A DNA stretch of 64,000 nucleotides from Larus michahellis (Eukaryota; Chordata; Aves; Charadriiformes; Laridae): positions 82,923,815 to 82,987,814 of the forward strand of contig NC_133896.1 in assembly GCF_964199755.1 (NCBI RefSeq), in the 5' to 3' direction. The notes under the pieces are model-generated. The model was not told the DNA's origin, made no database searches, and saw only the letters and a program-made list of their open reading frames with translations. The stretch's first letter is position 1. Each line of letters begins with the position of its first letter. Below are positions 23,101 to 37,019 of this stretch, one piece after another. The position numbers and the translations under genes were made by a program.

Positions 23101-26100
23101 ATATGGAGAAGAATAAACAGCACACTGTTCAGTCGTTGCAAGATCTTTGTTACAGATAGACTGATAGTAAACTAACTAGTATGCTGTCAACATCATCTTT
23201 CTGGAATATATATTAGCCCTGCCTATGAAAAATTAAGTATTACAACCTCATATGGCATGAGACACTTGAAATATCATCCATTTTTCTTGATCAAGAAAGC
23301 ATAACTTATATAGACATCCTTGAAAAACCCCTGCTGTGTCTAAATGATGAAAATAGGACGTAAACATAGCAAGGCAGACGAAAAAAATATTCTAAAAAGA
23401 CTAACAAAGGCAATCAAAACTAGTAATCGATCTTTCTTCAAAAACAACAGGAATTTGAAGCCTGTCAGAGAAACTAAGGGGACACATCATGAGAAGGACA
23501 GAAGATAAGGTCAAGAAGAGCAGTAAAAAAAATAACTACCTTTCCCTATTGCTTTAGTTGATCTAATAAGCATTACATATACTGTATTTAAATGACCCAT
23601 TTGATATCAAAATTTAATTTGTCAAAAAATAAAATACCCAACAATCTATGGACAATGTGATTCTGATGCAGTAACTATATTGCTGCCATTCTGAATTAGC
23701 TTAAATTCTGGAACCAATGACATACTGATTTAATTTAAGATTTGGTTATTACAGACCTTTGTCTTAAGGGACCACGAACATGTATTTCACTTGATCACAA
23801 TGGACGAAAACTTGTGTCAGAGAGCCTTTTAAAGGGTAAAAATAATTTTCTCTTCAGCAGAAAACTTTTCCTGTCTTCATTATTTTCCTTGTTCCCTTAC
23901 TCACACTGTTCTGCTACTTTAGGTGGAGATAGGCAGACTGATGCACAGGGCTTTAAAAAAGGCAAACAGTAATTGAATTAAAACAAGTAAACAGATTTGA
24001 GAGCTTCCTGTTTGAAATGTCAGCATCTCAAATTTTGGATTCTATTACAAATAAAATGAATCATAATCAGTTCCCTCCAGATTCAGATTCTAAATAACTT
24101 CCCAGTCCCAATGGTTAAAGGAGTTCATTTGGGTTTCATACTAGGTTTTTTTTTTAAAAAAAGAGAACATTACACCAACCCCTACACCAGCCCACACAAC
24201 AATCTCCCATTTCATGGGATCCCCTTGATTTTGCCTTCTTGGAAAAATTCAAACTCTGTAAGTCAATGGTATATTTTACAAACACAGGAAAACTAGGCTT
24301 GAGACCTAAAAACATTGTTGCTTTTCCTGCTCTGGGATGATCCCTGCCAATAAAGATATGTTCCATTTCACAAGGTACGCTAAGGTTGAAGTTATAGTTA
24401 GTCCATGAGCCAGGAAAGATTCCCACTGCTCACTATAGCATCAGCTAGAATCGAGTCGGAAGAGATGCCTAAGAGCAACGGCTCCCCAGTTGCATAGTCC
24501 AGTGAACCACTACCAAACAATCATAAAGACAAGTGGACTACCACATGCAGGTAACAAGTCATCTTGATCATGAAACTTCTAATTGAAAACACTACAAAGA
24601 CTAGATGATCTCATGGATAAGCTGAGAACTAGTTAATATGGTTGTCTGGGCTTCCAGTGATTCAGGAGTATCGGTAGCTTAAAGACATGAGACACCATAT
24701 AAAGTGATGTCATCCCTCTTTGCACTTTAAGGCCTGGATTTCCCAGTCTTTTGAGCAATGCATGAGTAATGGCTCCATCAGATGCCTTGCAATTCCAAGA
24801 CTTCCACTTAGTACAATACATTTTTCGGGTGTGTTATTTTGTCTAACAAAGACTTAGAGGCTGCTGAAAACTTATTCTTGGTGATATGAAACAACTGCGG
24901 TAGCCACATGCACCTGCTGTGGTACCCACTGTAATTTTGCAAGGGGCATCACTCAGTGATCTAATCTGTAAGTAACAGGAAGCTGGAGAAGCCTTGAAGA
25001 GTGACTCTTCAGGCAGCCAAAAAACGGCTTTTGCAACCTTCCCCATTCGGCCTAAAGAGCCAGTCATTCTTGCAGGGACCAGGGACCAAAGACTCTGCAG
25101 CTCAAATCACTTTGTCTGTCCATGTCACTTTTGCCAACAAGTGGGATGACCACACAGCTCATTCCCTTGAAGAATTTGCATCTTCCAGGAGAAACACCTT
25201 AGGTGCTATAAAACCCTGGGAGGGTTTTACGACCTTTCCACCCCTGTGTACCTTCACGCAGCACCACTGCCACATGGTCATCCCTTGTCCCTTCAGCTAA
25301 CACCTCACCTTCTGGGTATTAACTGCACTGTTAGACCACTTGGCTCCCATGACCTGGCTATTAGTTTGTCCACCCTGCATGGAGGTTGATTGACCACAGG
25401 GAACTATTTTGGAATGAACCAACCTGTTCCTTCCAGGAAGAAACCTAAGTACAGTTCTGGAGATAATTCATGGCGGGGAACTACTTGATGATTCATGACA
25501 GGCAACTAGTACATGGCAGGGAATTCATGGCATGGCACTACTGATAATCACGATGGGTTGGACCAGAATATGATAGGTACCCTTTTTGCTTTGTCAGTAG
25601 GCTTTGCACCTACAGTCACCCCCACATGCCTCCATTATGCACCTCAGGACAAGTGACATTTAACCTTGTGGACTGCAGCAAAGCCCTTGTGTTACTTCTG
25701 CATTTACAGAGGAGACCTTGGCCTGACACTGTGCAATTCAGCCACTCCAATCTGTTCTAGAGCCTTAAGTTGGTGGACACCGGATGTTTAGCATCACACG
25801 GTTTTATCAGAGATCCCTCCTTAAAGAAGATGCATTTAGCAATAGAGATACTGTCTCTGTTGTCTCCTTTTGAATGTTCTTCGGTTACAGCAGGGAATAT
25901 GGGAGCATGATATTTGATATTCAGGAAGGTTAGTTTTCTCTGCAGCAATTGGAGGAATATATTTACATCTCTCAGTGGAGTCACTCTTTCTTGTTACTAA
26001 CCTGAAAACCTGCAGTTCATACTGAGCAATTTGAGCTCTGCAGTCTGCTTGTGGGCTAGTGACCAACAATGACCTCAGTGGGAAAGGCTTAGGTAAGACA

Positions 26101-27088
26101 TGGAAGTTCCAAAGTACAATATGGGTCATCCTAATTTTGTTGTCTCAACCTATAGACTGGAAAGGTGAAATAAAGTGCAGTCAAGAGTCTAGATCTTGAT
26201 CAAAATGTGTCAAATGTAAAGTGTAAAGCAGATTCCTATTTCCTTGCTTTAATTACCAGAATGTTCCTTCTCAGTCAGCTTGTAGTTGGGACCCGATGTT
26301 AGAGAAGCACTGGGCTGCACCACAGCAGATTCATGACAGCAGAGCAGAACTATATGAGTAGCTCCCTTGACTAGGTAACAACAGCAGCCCAACAATGAAA
26401 CTCATCTGATACTGGAAACTGGATGTTTTCACTCTTACAAGAAAAAGAAGCTACTTTCAGCTGGTGAGATCTGCAACCAAAGGCCAGAACTGGATTAAAT
26501 GTGAATTTTAAGTCCCAAAGGTAATTTTGGAATTTTATCTATAGCACATTCAGGCCATAGAAAGCATTGTCTATCTGTTTTACCTGACCTGGTAATATTT
26601 TGGTTTGCAAGAGCCCAACTGATGATGGGATCCCCATTGTACAAATACAATGCACGTATATTTCACATTAGTGGACCTCTATCCTGCTCAGCCAAGGAGC
26701 TAAAAAACAGGGAGGCTGTTGATGCCATTTGTGTTCATGGGAGTGCTCTGTGTAGATCTTGAAGGATGTTGAAGACATGAACAGAGCTTAAAAGCATGTT
26801 ATATTATTTGAAAACTACTTCTGTGTGAACTTACAATTCCAAGTCCTTTCCTAAGAGCAAAAGAAGATCAGCAAAAACACTAGTGTCCCGATCTCTCTAT
26901 ATTCACTACTATAAATCTTAGGAATTTATTAGCTCTCCTAGCTGCTGAGTTGCTAAAAATAAGGCCACAATGCAAAAAAAGAAAAAAAGGTTCCTTAAAT
27001 TAGCAAAGAAATGCTTTGAAATATAATTTGAATTCAGTGTTCCTAGAGAGCCTCACATGTAACTGCATAACTGAACATATACCTCAGC
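20131..27088. other. Gene-poor stretch
   Basis: No gene, RNA or clearly named transposon recognised. A degenerate tandem repeat of ATTCATGGCAGGGAACTA-like units lies near 25465-25545. Confidence 0.5.
25465..25548 (+). repeat. Degenerate short tandem repeat
   Basis: Units such as ATTCATGGCGGGGAACTA, ATTCATGACAGGCAACTA and ACATGGCAGGGAATTCATGG follow each other. Origin unknown. Confidence 0.5.
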
Positions 27089-27229
27089 CCCGGAAGTGTC
27101 CAAGGCCAGGTTGGACGGGGCTTTAAGCAACCTGCTGTAGTGGGAGGTGTCCCTTCCATCCCTGCCCACAGTGGGGGGTTGGAACTCTTTAAGGGCCCTT
27201 CCAGCTCTAACCACTCTATGATTCTATAA
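27089..27229 (+). mobile_element. CR1 LINE 3' end
   Basis: Short 3' piece with 'aggttggacggggctttaag' and the terminal TCTATGATTCTAT. Confidence 0.9.
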
Positions 27230-29685
27230 GGAGGCCTTAGGCTGAAAGCTATGTCTTTAGAGGCAGCTTACCACTAAGAAGGAGATTTGCTTTTTTGTAC
27301 CGGAGAAACACCTCAGAAAGACATTTGCAGCAATAGATAGAATAAGAGAATAAGTCTAGGTGTGGCCCAAGCCTGCATTTTATTGTATGTATCTTTATTT
27401 TCAGCAGAAGTGCTTTTAATTATATAAACAACACCCAAATCCTTCACTTTGTTAGGTTAGTGATTGCTCTAATTTTCGGTTTGCCTGAATCTGACAGGAA
27501 CAAATCATCTGTCTTTTGAAGGAGTGAACACAGTTTGATCAGTGCTGGAAGCAAATGCTCTGGGCCACCAACAACTGAAGGAAAATCTGAAGATCCCTAG
27601 AACTAGGCTGTGTCACCTTCCAGTCTACAACTAGTTTGCCTGGGGACTGGTGCTGCTGTGGATGAGGAGACTACTGAATTCAGAGCCCCTCTGGCAACAG
27701 TCAGACAGTAAAAGAACATCCTGAAACTGAAAGAATAAACCTTTGTCACTGCAGTGACACCAGTCAGTGGCTATGTGGTTTCCTCATGCTACTGTGAACG
27801 CCAGATGTATATTCATTATAATCCTGGATTACCCTGTTGTGTTTCAGCCTTCTTACTCTTGTTCAGGCTGCATAGGAGGAAATAAAAATAGCAGTTCCTG
27901 AGGGAACACAAGAACAGTCCTGACACATAACTCAGGACTCTCCTGTACAGAGGGGAATGAGGCCCTCCAACCACAGTCCAAAGCAGAGGTGGTATGGAGA
28001 TGATGCTGCAGCCGTAGGATCTTCCCCTGCGTCTCTTGGACAACAGTGCCAAACCACCCTTACAAGATGTGCAGGAATAGCATTATTATAAACAATGATT
28101 ACAGTTTTCATAATCTGTGTATGATTACCCAGTAATTAAGGAGCAATCACGCACAGCTCTTCAAATGACGTCCCCAGCTATACTGGGACTGCCGGGAATC
28201 GGGAGTGGTGGCCATGGGTGTGGTGCGAGGCGCACTGACAAGCAATCAGTAACCAAAAGGAACCTAAATGCAAAACTGTCACTGGATAGATGTTCCTGTG
28301 TCAAATAGAGTAGGTCAAATACTGACAAATGCTGCAGGCAATGGCTGATAAGGAGAGGGACAGGGAAGTGTACTGAGGAGACAGTGGAGAGGGAACAGCG
28401 GCACGTTGGCAGGATGACCCTAGGCACATCACCTGTCAGCAGGCTGGAGCAGGTATGGGGCAACAGATGTCTCAGGGAGTGTGTTTTGGGTAAAAGCTGC
28501 ATCTGTAATTCACTTCACATGCAGCAAAAAGATGCTGCAAAGATGGTTGCCAAGGAACTTGATGATACCAAGCTGTATTCTAGAGTTTGATCTCTTCCTC
28601 TTGCTGGAGAAGGAGAAGTTGCATGTTGGTTAGCTGAGCTCTGATGTTTATACACCAAGTCACTGTATCTCTTTTCAACATGTGGCATCGGTTGAGCTCT
28701 TTTTTCACCTGCAGCTTCAGACAAGCTAGGCTTTAAATAGAATCAGAAGTAATTGCCTTAGTGTCTCTCTAAAACGGAATTGAAAGGTATGAGGAACATG
28801 GGAAATTGTTCCTGCTGAATTTGTGTTCAGAAAATAAGCCGTACCAGACAGCACTTAATGCGCTGCATTATTGCCGGACTGTTGCATTGTCCTCTGAGAC
28901 ACACAAGCAAACGTCAGCAGGGCAATCTCCAAGTAGTCTGAGCCCAGTGCTTCTTAGTAGGTTGGGGAGTTGCCTTGTAGGTGTTTCCCTGAGCAGAAAA
29001 GAAGACCAACCCTCAGCATTAAAACTTTACAGAGTGAAAAATCACTCTTTTTATCTAATAATGATGCTTGAGTGGTAAAGTTCACTGGGATGCACTTTGC
29101 TCTGTTTTTTCATACAGAGCTCTAATGCGCGATGAGGACTCCTCAACATCACATTTTATTTTCCTTCTGCCACCCTTTCATGCAACCTTGTCTCTACTTG
29201 TTATTTTCTTACGCTGTAGGACTTTGTGGTCTGCTGGCAGTATTTTTGAAGTTTTCTCTTGCATGAAGAGTTGGATGAAAAAGCAAGAAACATTTTTTGG
29301 TGTTTCGTGTTTATTCAGGGAAGGATCCTTATGTAAGGATCTGTGAACGAGAGAGTAACTGCAGCAGGGGTATAGGCCACCTGCTGAGTGCTGTGATATT
29401 GGTGGAAAGGAAGTACGCTTTTCAAATACGCAGCTCATTGATCCGGTGCTGTGTTTGCAATTCTCTCTCCTGTTTTAAATTATAATTAAAATAGACAGTT
29501 ATATAAAACTGTTAGCATTCTATAAAAAAGTGAAAGAGATCTGCTCTGTGCTGTCTGCTTCTGCTGGTTGTAGATCTGCTCTATACATTTCAACACCTGT
29601 GACACTGACAGGTTTGGTTTTTTCTGCATTGGGCATACTTGATTGCTTTGAAATGTGCAACAGCAATCATCTGAGTCATACACAG
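27230..29685. other. Gene-poor stretch
   Basis: Only short chance ORFs. Nothing recognisable on either strand. Confidence 0.45.
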
Positions 29686-30518
29686 GGACCTGGACAAACC
29701 CAGGTCAACCTATGAGGTTCAAAAAGGCCAACTGCAAGGTCCTGCGTGTGGGTCGGAGCAACCCCCAGTATCCATACAGGCTGGGGGATAAAGTGATTGA
29801 GAGCAGCCCTGCCAAGAATGACTTGGGGGTGTTGGTGGATGAAAAGCTGGACATGAGCTGACAATGTGCACTCGCAGCCCAGAAGGCTAACTGTACCCCC
29901 GGCTGCATCAAAAGAAGCATGGCCAGCAGGTTGAGGGAGGTGATTCTTCCCCTCTGCTCCACTCTGGTGAGACCCCACGTGGAGTACTGTGTCCAGCTCT
30001 GGAGCCCTCAGCACAGGAAAGACATGGACCTGTTGGAGCAGGTCCAGAGGAGGGCCACAAAAATGATTAGAAGGCTGGAGCACCTCTCCTATGAAGAAAG
30101 GCTGAGAGAGTAGTTGTTCAGCCTGGAGAAGAGAAGGCTCCAGGGAGACCTTATTGTCGCCTTTCTGCACTTAAAGGAGGCTTATAAGAAAGACAGGGAC
30201 AAGCTTTTTAGCAGGGCTGTTGTGATAGGGCAAGGGGTAATGGTTTTAAACTAAGAGATGGTAGATTTAGACTAAATAGAAGGAAGAAATCTTTTACAAT
30301 GAGGGTGGTGAAACACTGGAACAGGTTGACCAGAGAAGTGGTAGATGTCCTGTCCCTGGAAACATACAAGTTCAGGTTGGACGGGGCTCTGAGAAATCTG
30401 ATCTAGTTGAAGATTGCAAGGTGCTAGTTGAAGATTGAAGATTGCTCGTTGCAGGGGAGGTTGGGCTAGATGGCCTTTAAGGTTCCTTCCAACGCAAACT
30501 ATTCTATGATTCTATGAG
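29686..30518 (+). mobile_element. CR1 LINE, 5'-truncated
   Basis: About 830 bp carrying the CR1 ORF2 C-terminal end ([53 protein letters not shown]) and the 3' ATTCTATGATTCTATGA end. In-frame stops break the ORF. A small AGTTGAAGATTG duplication lies near 30410-30450. Confidence 0.93.
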
Positions 30519-30867
30519 TTGCCTTTGTCACTGCAGTAAAGCACTAGCATCCAACAAAGAAGGCTGTTCCACCGTTCTGCTGCTTGCCCTTTGGAAGGAT
30601 CCAGATTGAAGCCTGAATAACACTTACTGTCCAGAGCTTGTAGTCTGATCTGCGCTTGTGTTTACATGGCAGGAGAAGTGCAGCTGGAAATATGTGATTC
30701 TCAAGTTTAGGAGCTCCAATATTCAGCTACTGGCTCTAAATTAGCGTGATCTGCAGGGCGTAAGATGTGGGTCCAGTAGTTTTGTCATTTCATGTGCTTT
30801 TAATCCTTCTGAAAATGTGCACTGTATTAAATTTAAAATAAATGGCAATCTCCTTTTTTGACAGAAC

Positions 30868-30932
30868 CATAGAAACATAGAATCATAGAATCATATGGGC
30901 TGGAAGGGACTTCCAGTCGTCCAGTCTTTGAG
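30868..30932 (-). mobile_element. CR1 LINE 3' end, very short
   Basis: ATAGAATCATAGAATCATA followed by 'gggctggaagggacttccag', then the homology stops. Confidence 0.8.
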
Positions 30933-33900
30933 TTTGAATAATTGCCGAAATCCAGAAAATGGAAAAACAGGGTGCCTGTACCAGGCTCGCAAATGTGATA
31001 CTTCTTGTGCTAGTATATTTTGATCCTAGTGATATTAAATCCTCCCTAAGTGACTGACGGAACTGAGTCACAACATGATTTGAAGTTGGGAGCTAAGATG
31101 TAAGAAAAATTTGCATTTCAGTTAGCTTCTAGATTCTCAAGCCTGATGATTATGGGCTGCTCTTCTGAAGGCATTCTGCAGTCAAACTAGTCTTGTTCAG
31201 GCAGTGTTAGATGCAGGCTGGTATTTCTGTGAGCCATGCTCATCAGCAACACTTATCCAGCACATCCTAACTTTTTGTGCGTACAAACACCATTCTGACA
31301 ATAGCTAGTTTTAAGGAAAATCATCTGTTCATGCATGGAAGTGAAGGATGTAGCAGAAATAGAGGCTCAAAAACCTTTCTGTTTCCTTGGAGCTACTCTG
31401 GACCACGTGAGATTAATTAGAAGACCACTGTTTCTTAGAAAATTTCAATGTAAGAAGTTTCAGATGTCCTCTTGGCCAATAGCACAAATTGGTATCAGTT
31501 TCTGAAACAATGTCAAAATCTGACTGGAGGAGGAAGGACATAACAAAGTTGAAGAGATGAGGGACTATTTGTCTGCTACAACTAGAAAAATAGGCTAATA
31601 AACCTTTTTTTCTTTTGCTCATCCTTTGCGATGAAAAGATTATCCTGATGACAGAGACTGCACGTTTTTATCCCAGGAACAAGTTACTGCAAGAACACTA
31701 ATCCGACTTGCGGGAGCAGCATGTGCCAGGCGCTTTTTGAAATCAGACTAACTGGAGTTGCTGTCTTCATGCTAAGTGGATGGAAAAGTTCATTAATATG
31801 ACTTTTGTCTACCTTTATTGACTTTCTCCCTTCCTCCCCTGCCCCTAAGACAAAAGGAAATGACGGTTTTCCAACTTTCCCAAGCTCTGGGTATTCTTCC
31901 TATTTGAAAATCTGACCATTCATTTAAAGAGGTAAATAAGCATATATGGCAATTATCTAGCAACTGTCTCGGTCTTAAGATTCTGGCAGACTTTTAGCGA
32001 GGACATTTGTAAGTGACATGGATTTCTTTGAAATTGGTGGTGTGCTTCTCAGTCATTTCAGTATTCCAGAAACTGCCTGCCCTTGGTGTCTAGCTTTCTG
32101 AATGTAATTGTGAAAATCTTGTCTGGGGAAATGCATGTGCTGCCCCCACCTGAAGCAGCTGCTCTCAGGAAGTGTTGAGGCAGACCTGGGCTTGTCCTGC
32201 CCTGGATTGCTCCAGGCCTCTCTTGGCAGTCAAACACTGAGTGCTGCCAATGATGTAGGCTGGGTTTGCAGTCTGAGCTGAACTGGAAGGAGCATCAGGG
32301 GCACTTGGGTGCCGCAGTCAAATCAAATGGGCCTGTCTTGCAGTATTACTGTGGGTTGAGTACTTTGGAAAGGTGACCAAGACACATTGCCCCTGAATTT
32401 CAGAGGCTGATTCTGGGCTTTGATGCTGCTCTTTTCATTTTCATCTGAAAAAAAAAAAAAAAAAAGCCACATATGTACATATATGTGCATGATAGTGCAT
32501 GTTTTATACAAGCCAGAATTATTTGAAATCTTGAGTTTAAATAAAACAAAATAAAAAACAGTACAGGTCAAATAATAACTGTTTCCAGGGGTGGAAAAAC
32601 TTAAATGTAACAACCAGTTCCAGGTGACTTGATGTTTTGGTGGGATGATACCATGATCCTATGGCAGGATCTACATTTTGTCCACTGAACTATTAGACAT
32701 ATGATCTGCGTAGCTCTATGTAGGAGGAAGGCAACACACAGTCTGAGGCCATGTTTTCTCTCAGACAGAAAAAATTTTAGAAACTAACAACAAAATGCAC
32801 CATATTATCTGGTGTCCTTCCCTTTCTTCCCTCACAGCTGGACTAGACCAGGGAATTTATTCTACTACGGTATTCAATACTTTGCAATGCCATTAAAATG
32901 GGTGTTGCACTATTTTCACACAGAAGATGATTGCACAGTCGAGTAAATCTTTGCTTTTAGGAGATTTTTTCCTGTTATTTACATTTGGTTTTCCTTGACT
33001 TCATATCTTTTTGAACCTTTCTGGTGCATGGAATTTTGGGCACTGAGGCATAAAGACATAAAGAACAGGTAAAATGAAGAGACTGAAGATGGAAGCACTA
33101 GGTTATCCTCAGTTGTCTTCCAGGCAAATTTTAATTTATAAATGTGCATATCAGCGAGTAGTTTTTTAAAATGGAATTCCTTGTAGTGTGTAGGATAAAA
33201 TGGAAAAATCAAAGAAAATGGGAGAAACTTATGGGGTAAAAGTTGTGCTTTAAATTTTTATGCTTTGTTCCTAGTTTCCTACTTGTGGGAAAAAAAAAAA
33301 AAAAGCTATGTTATCTACGTGAATCCTTCTGGAAGGGGAAGGTGATTTTTATTTTAAGCAAAACTGATTTCACTCATGCTCCTTCTGCCAAGGATTTCAC
33401 TTCTTCTCTCATATACACAAGTGACAATGCATGTTTTTCCAAGTAATGTAGGAAGGAATAATAGTGCCATAGAAAAGTGCTGTCAGCAACTGCTAAGTTC
33501 TCATCATGTGTCTCGAGGGTCTTCTTGATGGGCAGTCATTATTAATTATTATTCACTGAATTTTTGTTGTACCTTTTGCATCTTCCGTGAGTAGATATTT
33601 ACTGGGATCTTTTTTCTGACTATCCTCTCTTGCCCTTTGCAAGTCTGAGGAAAAATTGCTGAGTCTTAGTGTTCTTTATTTTCCTACTTGAGTATTTTAT
33701 GGCTGCAAGGCTAATTTTCAGCTTTTTGTCACCTTATCTATATGGCTTTAAATTGCTGCAGTCCTTGTTCTCTAGTTATTTGAATAACAACTTTCTGCAC
33801 CAATTCAGGCATGCCATGTCTGTATCTCTTTTTCCGTTCTTTATTCAAATGCCTCTTCATACATATTTCCATTCAGATGCCATTCATTCCAAACTCAAGA

Positions 33901-34235
33901 TTTCTGTTACAACGATCCGCAGTTTAATGCAGTATTTGCCTCCAAAAAATACATAGGGTACATGTGGATAGCTTTTCATTGCTTTGGATGTCGACTATAG
34001 AAAGCTCACATATAGAGGACCTGCAAGCAACGTACTTGAAAAGTCGTATTTACTAGAAAATACACGTTTTGTGACGTAGCAATTAAACCAGCAGGATTTT
34101 AAACTTAAAAACGCATCCTGTACTTAGCAATTCTTAATTAGTTTGCCTTTGTGGCACAGCAAAACAACCGGGAATCTCGTAAAGGGAACGGAGGGATCCT
34201 GGAGAGTGTCAGTGTTGATCTGCTGCCACCTTCTG
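30933..34235. other. Gene-poor stretch
   Basis: AT-rich sequence with poly-A runs near 32450 and 33290. No gene or named repeat recognised. Confidence 0.45.
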
Positions 34236-34486
34236 GTCACAGAATCATAGAATATATTTGGGTCGGAAAAGGCCCTTAAAATCATCGAGTCCCACCGCTA
34301 AACTAACAGTAAGATGCCCACTAAGCACCATGTCTACATGTCCTTTAAATACCTCCAGGGGTGGTGACTCGTCCACTTCCCTGGGGAGCCAATGCTTGGC
34401 AACCGTTTTGGTGAAGAATTTTTTCCTAATATCTGATCTAATCCTCCCCTGGAGCAATTTGAAGCTGTTTCCTCCTGTCATTTCGC
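34236..34486 (-). mobile_element. CR1 LINE fragment
   Basis: TCACAGAATCATAGAATA start, then the usual minus-strand body up to the 'ttgaagctgtttcctcctgtc' region. Confidence 0.88.
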
Positions 34487-36334
34487 CACAAAAAGGTAAC
34501 GGTGCTTTGCAAGCATGAACTGTGACAAGGTTTCTTCCTCAAACGCATTGCTGTGGGTGCCGTCATCCTGTTCATATTTCAGAACACCGTTAATGCTCTC
34601 CTCCTGTGAGGTCTCTGCAAGCAGATTTTTAAGGCTTTTTTTTTTTTCAGAGTGATTAGTAAAATGGCAAATCTTAATTCTTGTGCCCCAGATTTGAAGG
34701 CATTTCACTCTCCCAGACTGGGTGGTTGGGCCCCAGCCTCCATATATGGAGAATCAGCACCGTCTCCGTATCGTGCTTTCTACTTACCCTGAAGAAGCTA
34801 CTTTTTAACAAACAAATGGACTCAGTTCCATGAGAGCTGGGGCAAAAGCTATATTGCAGACCATTATCTTCCCAAAACCTAGAAATTAGTGATATCTTTA
34901 TTAGACAGGTGACCGTTATGAGGAGAACAGCTCAAGGATTCAATTGTAATTTCTGTTGTGGCTTCATAAGTATTTTAACCAAGCTGTTTGAATCATATGA
35001 CATTGGGAATATTGGATATTAATGTTAAAGGTAGATTTCTACTTTCCAATATGCTAAAGAAAGCTGGGAAAACAGAATCCAGTAGATTTGTAAAATACTG
35101 ACACCCAGATATTTTCATTATATTCTTGAAGATCATGACTAACAGGAGCCTCAATTTGTGGATTACATATAAGAAACAATGCCACAAAGGAAGCAGGGAT
35201 CATAGATAGGAATTTGGAACTGTGACGGCTAAGACAGACTGAGCCATTAAAAATCAGATAGGTAAGAATGGTAAGAAATCTGGGGAAATGGGAAAGCAAC
35301 AAGAATTTACTATTAATGCCAGAAGCCAAATATAAAATGGAGAGCATTCCTTCTAGTGGTACAGGCATTGGAAAGCACTCTATTTACAAAATGACCTCAT
35401 GCACGGAGGATATTCATCTTTCCGTCATCCCAGAGAGTGGTTCCAAGACTCCACAACTATTCCCAGAACACCAGAAAAAGGCACAGCTCTGGCTCCATGA
35501 GATATTGCTCTCCTACGAAGCAGCATGATTTATCTCCTCCACACTTCTGCAAGTGCTAGCCTGGAAAAAAGGAAAGCAAGTCCAGCTGCCACCCTTGGAC
35601 AGGCACAGCCTCTGCATCTCATCAGGCTGCCACATACGCTAACAAAGTTGTCCCCGAATCAAGGAGAGCAAGAGCAAACAGTGGAACATTTGAACAAACG
35701 TGGGAGGAAGATGGGGCCACGGGGAAGACCTGGCTTTACTATATGAGTTGAAAGTGTGAAACCACTTTGGGCAATGTGAGGAGGGAGTGCACATCCAAAG
35801 TACCTAAATGGTATGTTGGAATGAACTTTTAGTAAAAAAAAAACAGCAGGAAAAAGGAAAAAATGACGCCTCGGTGCCATCTGAAACCCTACCCATCCCG
35901 CTACAAAAAGCCCAGGAGGCCCAATGTGCAGAAATGAAAAGTGGATGTTTGAAAGACATTTATCTTGATGGAAGGCACTTGAAGACACCTCAGGATACAA
36001 ATCCAGGCAAAGCACATTGCCTGCATTGCCTCTGGGGTGCAGTAGAGGGGACACAGCGCTGCAGACAGGAATATTCTGCAGTCCTTGAGATGTTCTCAAG
36101 GCATTTCTCCTCCGCAGCCTTGCCCAGACACACCTGCCCAAGGCAGTCACACCCCAGGTACCTGTGTTTTTGTAAACCACAGCAGGCGTCGGGGCTGGTT
36201 TGGGATTCCTTCTGGCTGGCTCACTCTCCACCCTGCCCTGCCCGACAGGGGAGGAGAGGCAAGGGGAAGAAGAAGGGAAGGAGGCATTGGAAGACTAAGA
36301 AGGCATCCCGGGAAAACATGGGCTTTCGTTGCAG

Positions 36335-36420
36335 GGAAGAGCTGAGAGAGCTGGGGCTGTTCAGCCCAGAGAGGAGAAGGCTCGGGGGCATTGCACAGAG
36401 AGGTTGTGGAGTCTCCACCC
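36335..36420 (+). mobile_element. CR1 LINE relic inside left arm
   Basis: 'gagagagctggggctgttca' and 'gagaggttgtggagtctcca' are two CR1 3'-region words joined with the intervening part missing. It sits about 600 bp upstream of the H2A variant start codon and is mirrored at 57407-57492. Confidence 0.7.
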
Positions 36421-36718
36421 ATGGAGCTAATCAACACGCGATGGGACCCATGTCTGGGCAGCCCGTGTCGCTGGCATGCCCTGCCAGGAGGAAGGAGGTC
36501 CTGTCCCTAAGAGCGGCAACGTGGGCTGGGGGTGGAGGGGAGAGGCCAGGGCTGCAGGGAGAGGTGTGGCGGGGCAGGGAGGCAGGGAGGAGGAGGCAGA
36601 GGAGAGGAGAGCGCTGGGCCTCGTAGCGGCCTCCCCCCCGCCAAGCGCTGGGAAAGCCTCTGCCATGGAAAAGGGGAGCGGAGCCGAGGAGCAGAGCTGC
36701 TGCCTGAGCTCAGCCACG

Positions 36719-36790
36719 AGGGGCGGAGCCAGCGGGCATGATGTCACTAGCAGAGAGGTGAGGTCACAGAGGAAGTGCTTTCCTATTGGT
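36719..36790 (+). promoter_or_regulatory. Putative promoter of H2A variant: GC box, CRE-like site, CCAAT box
   Basis: AGGGGCGGAGCC (36719-36730) is an Sp1-type GC box. TGATGTCA (36739-36746) is one base from the cAMP-response element. ATTGG (36785-36789) is an inverted CCAAT box. No TATA box is evident. The cluster lies 230-300 bases before the ATG. CRE-like sites are common in spermatid (CREM) promoters, but that link is inference. Confidence 0.5.
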
Positions 36791-37019
36791 GCCCGCCAGG
36801 CGAGAGGAGCCCTCGCACCCGCTGCTGCCCGGGAGATCCAAGGCCCGAGCAGGTGGGGACGCCCTGCCAGGACAAGGCTTGGCCCAGCGCAGGCACCCGA
36901 GCCCGGAGACAGGAACCAGCAGCCGGGGCCTGCGAGGAAAGCCAGGGCAGGCGGGCAAGGCAGGCAGGGCACGGGAAGGCGCGGCGTGGAGAGACCTGCG
37001 GGAGCAAGCTGCGAGCAGC

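Noticed and set aside
35808-36626. 272-residue open frame in each arm (also 57201-58019, minus)
   Set aside because: It runs through a CR1 relic and GC-rich promoter DNA, with no recognisable domain. Its conservation between arms follows from gene conversion.
36786-37019. Upstream extension of the H2A reading frame (to 247 residues)
   Set aside because: It has no ATG (it would start at TTG), lies in the promoter-like GC-rich block, and shows no histone features. ATG 37020 fits the family.
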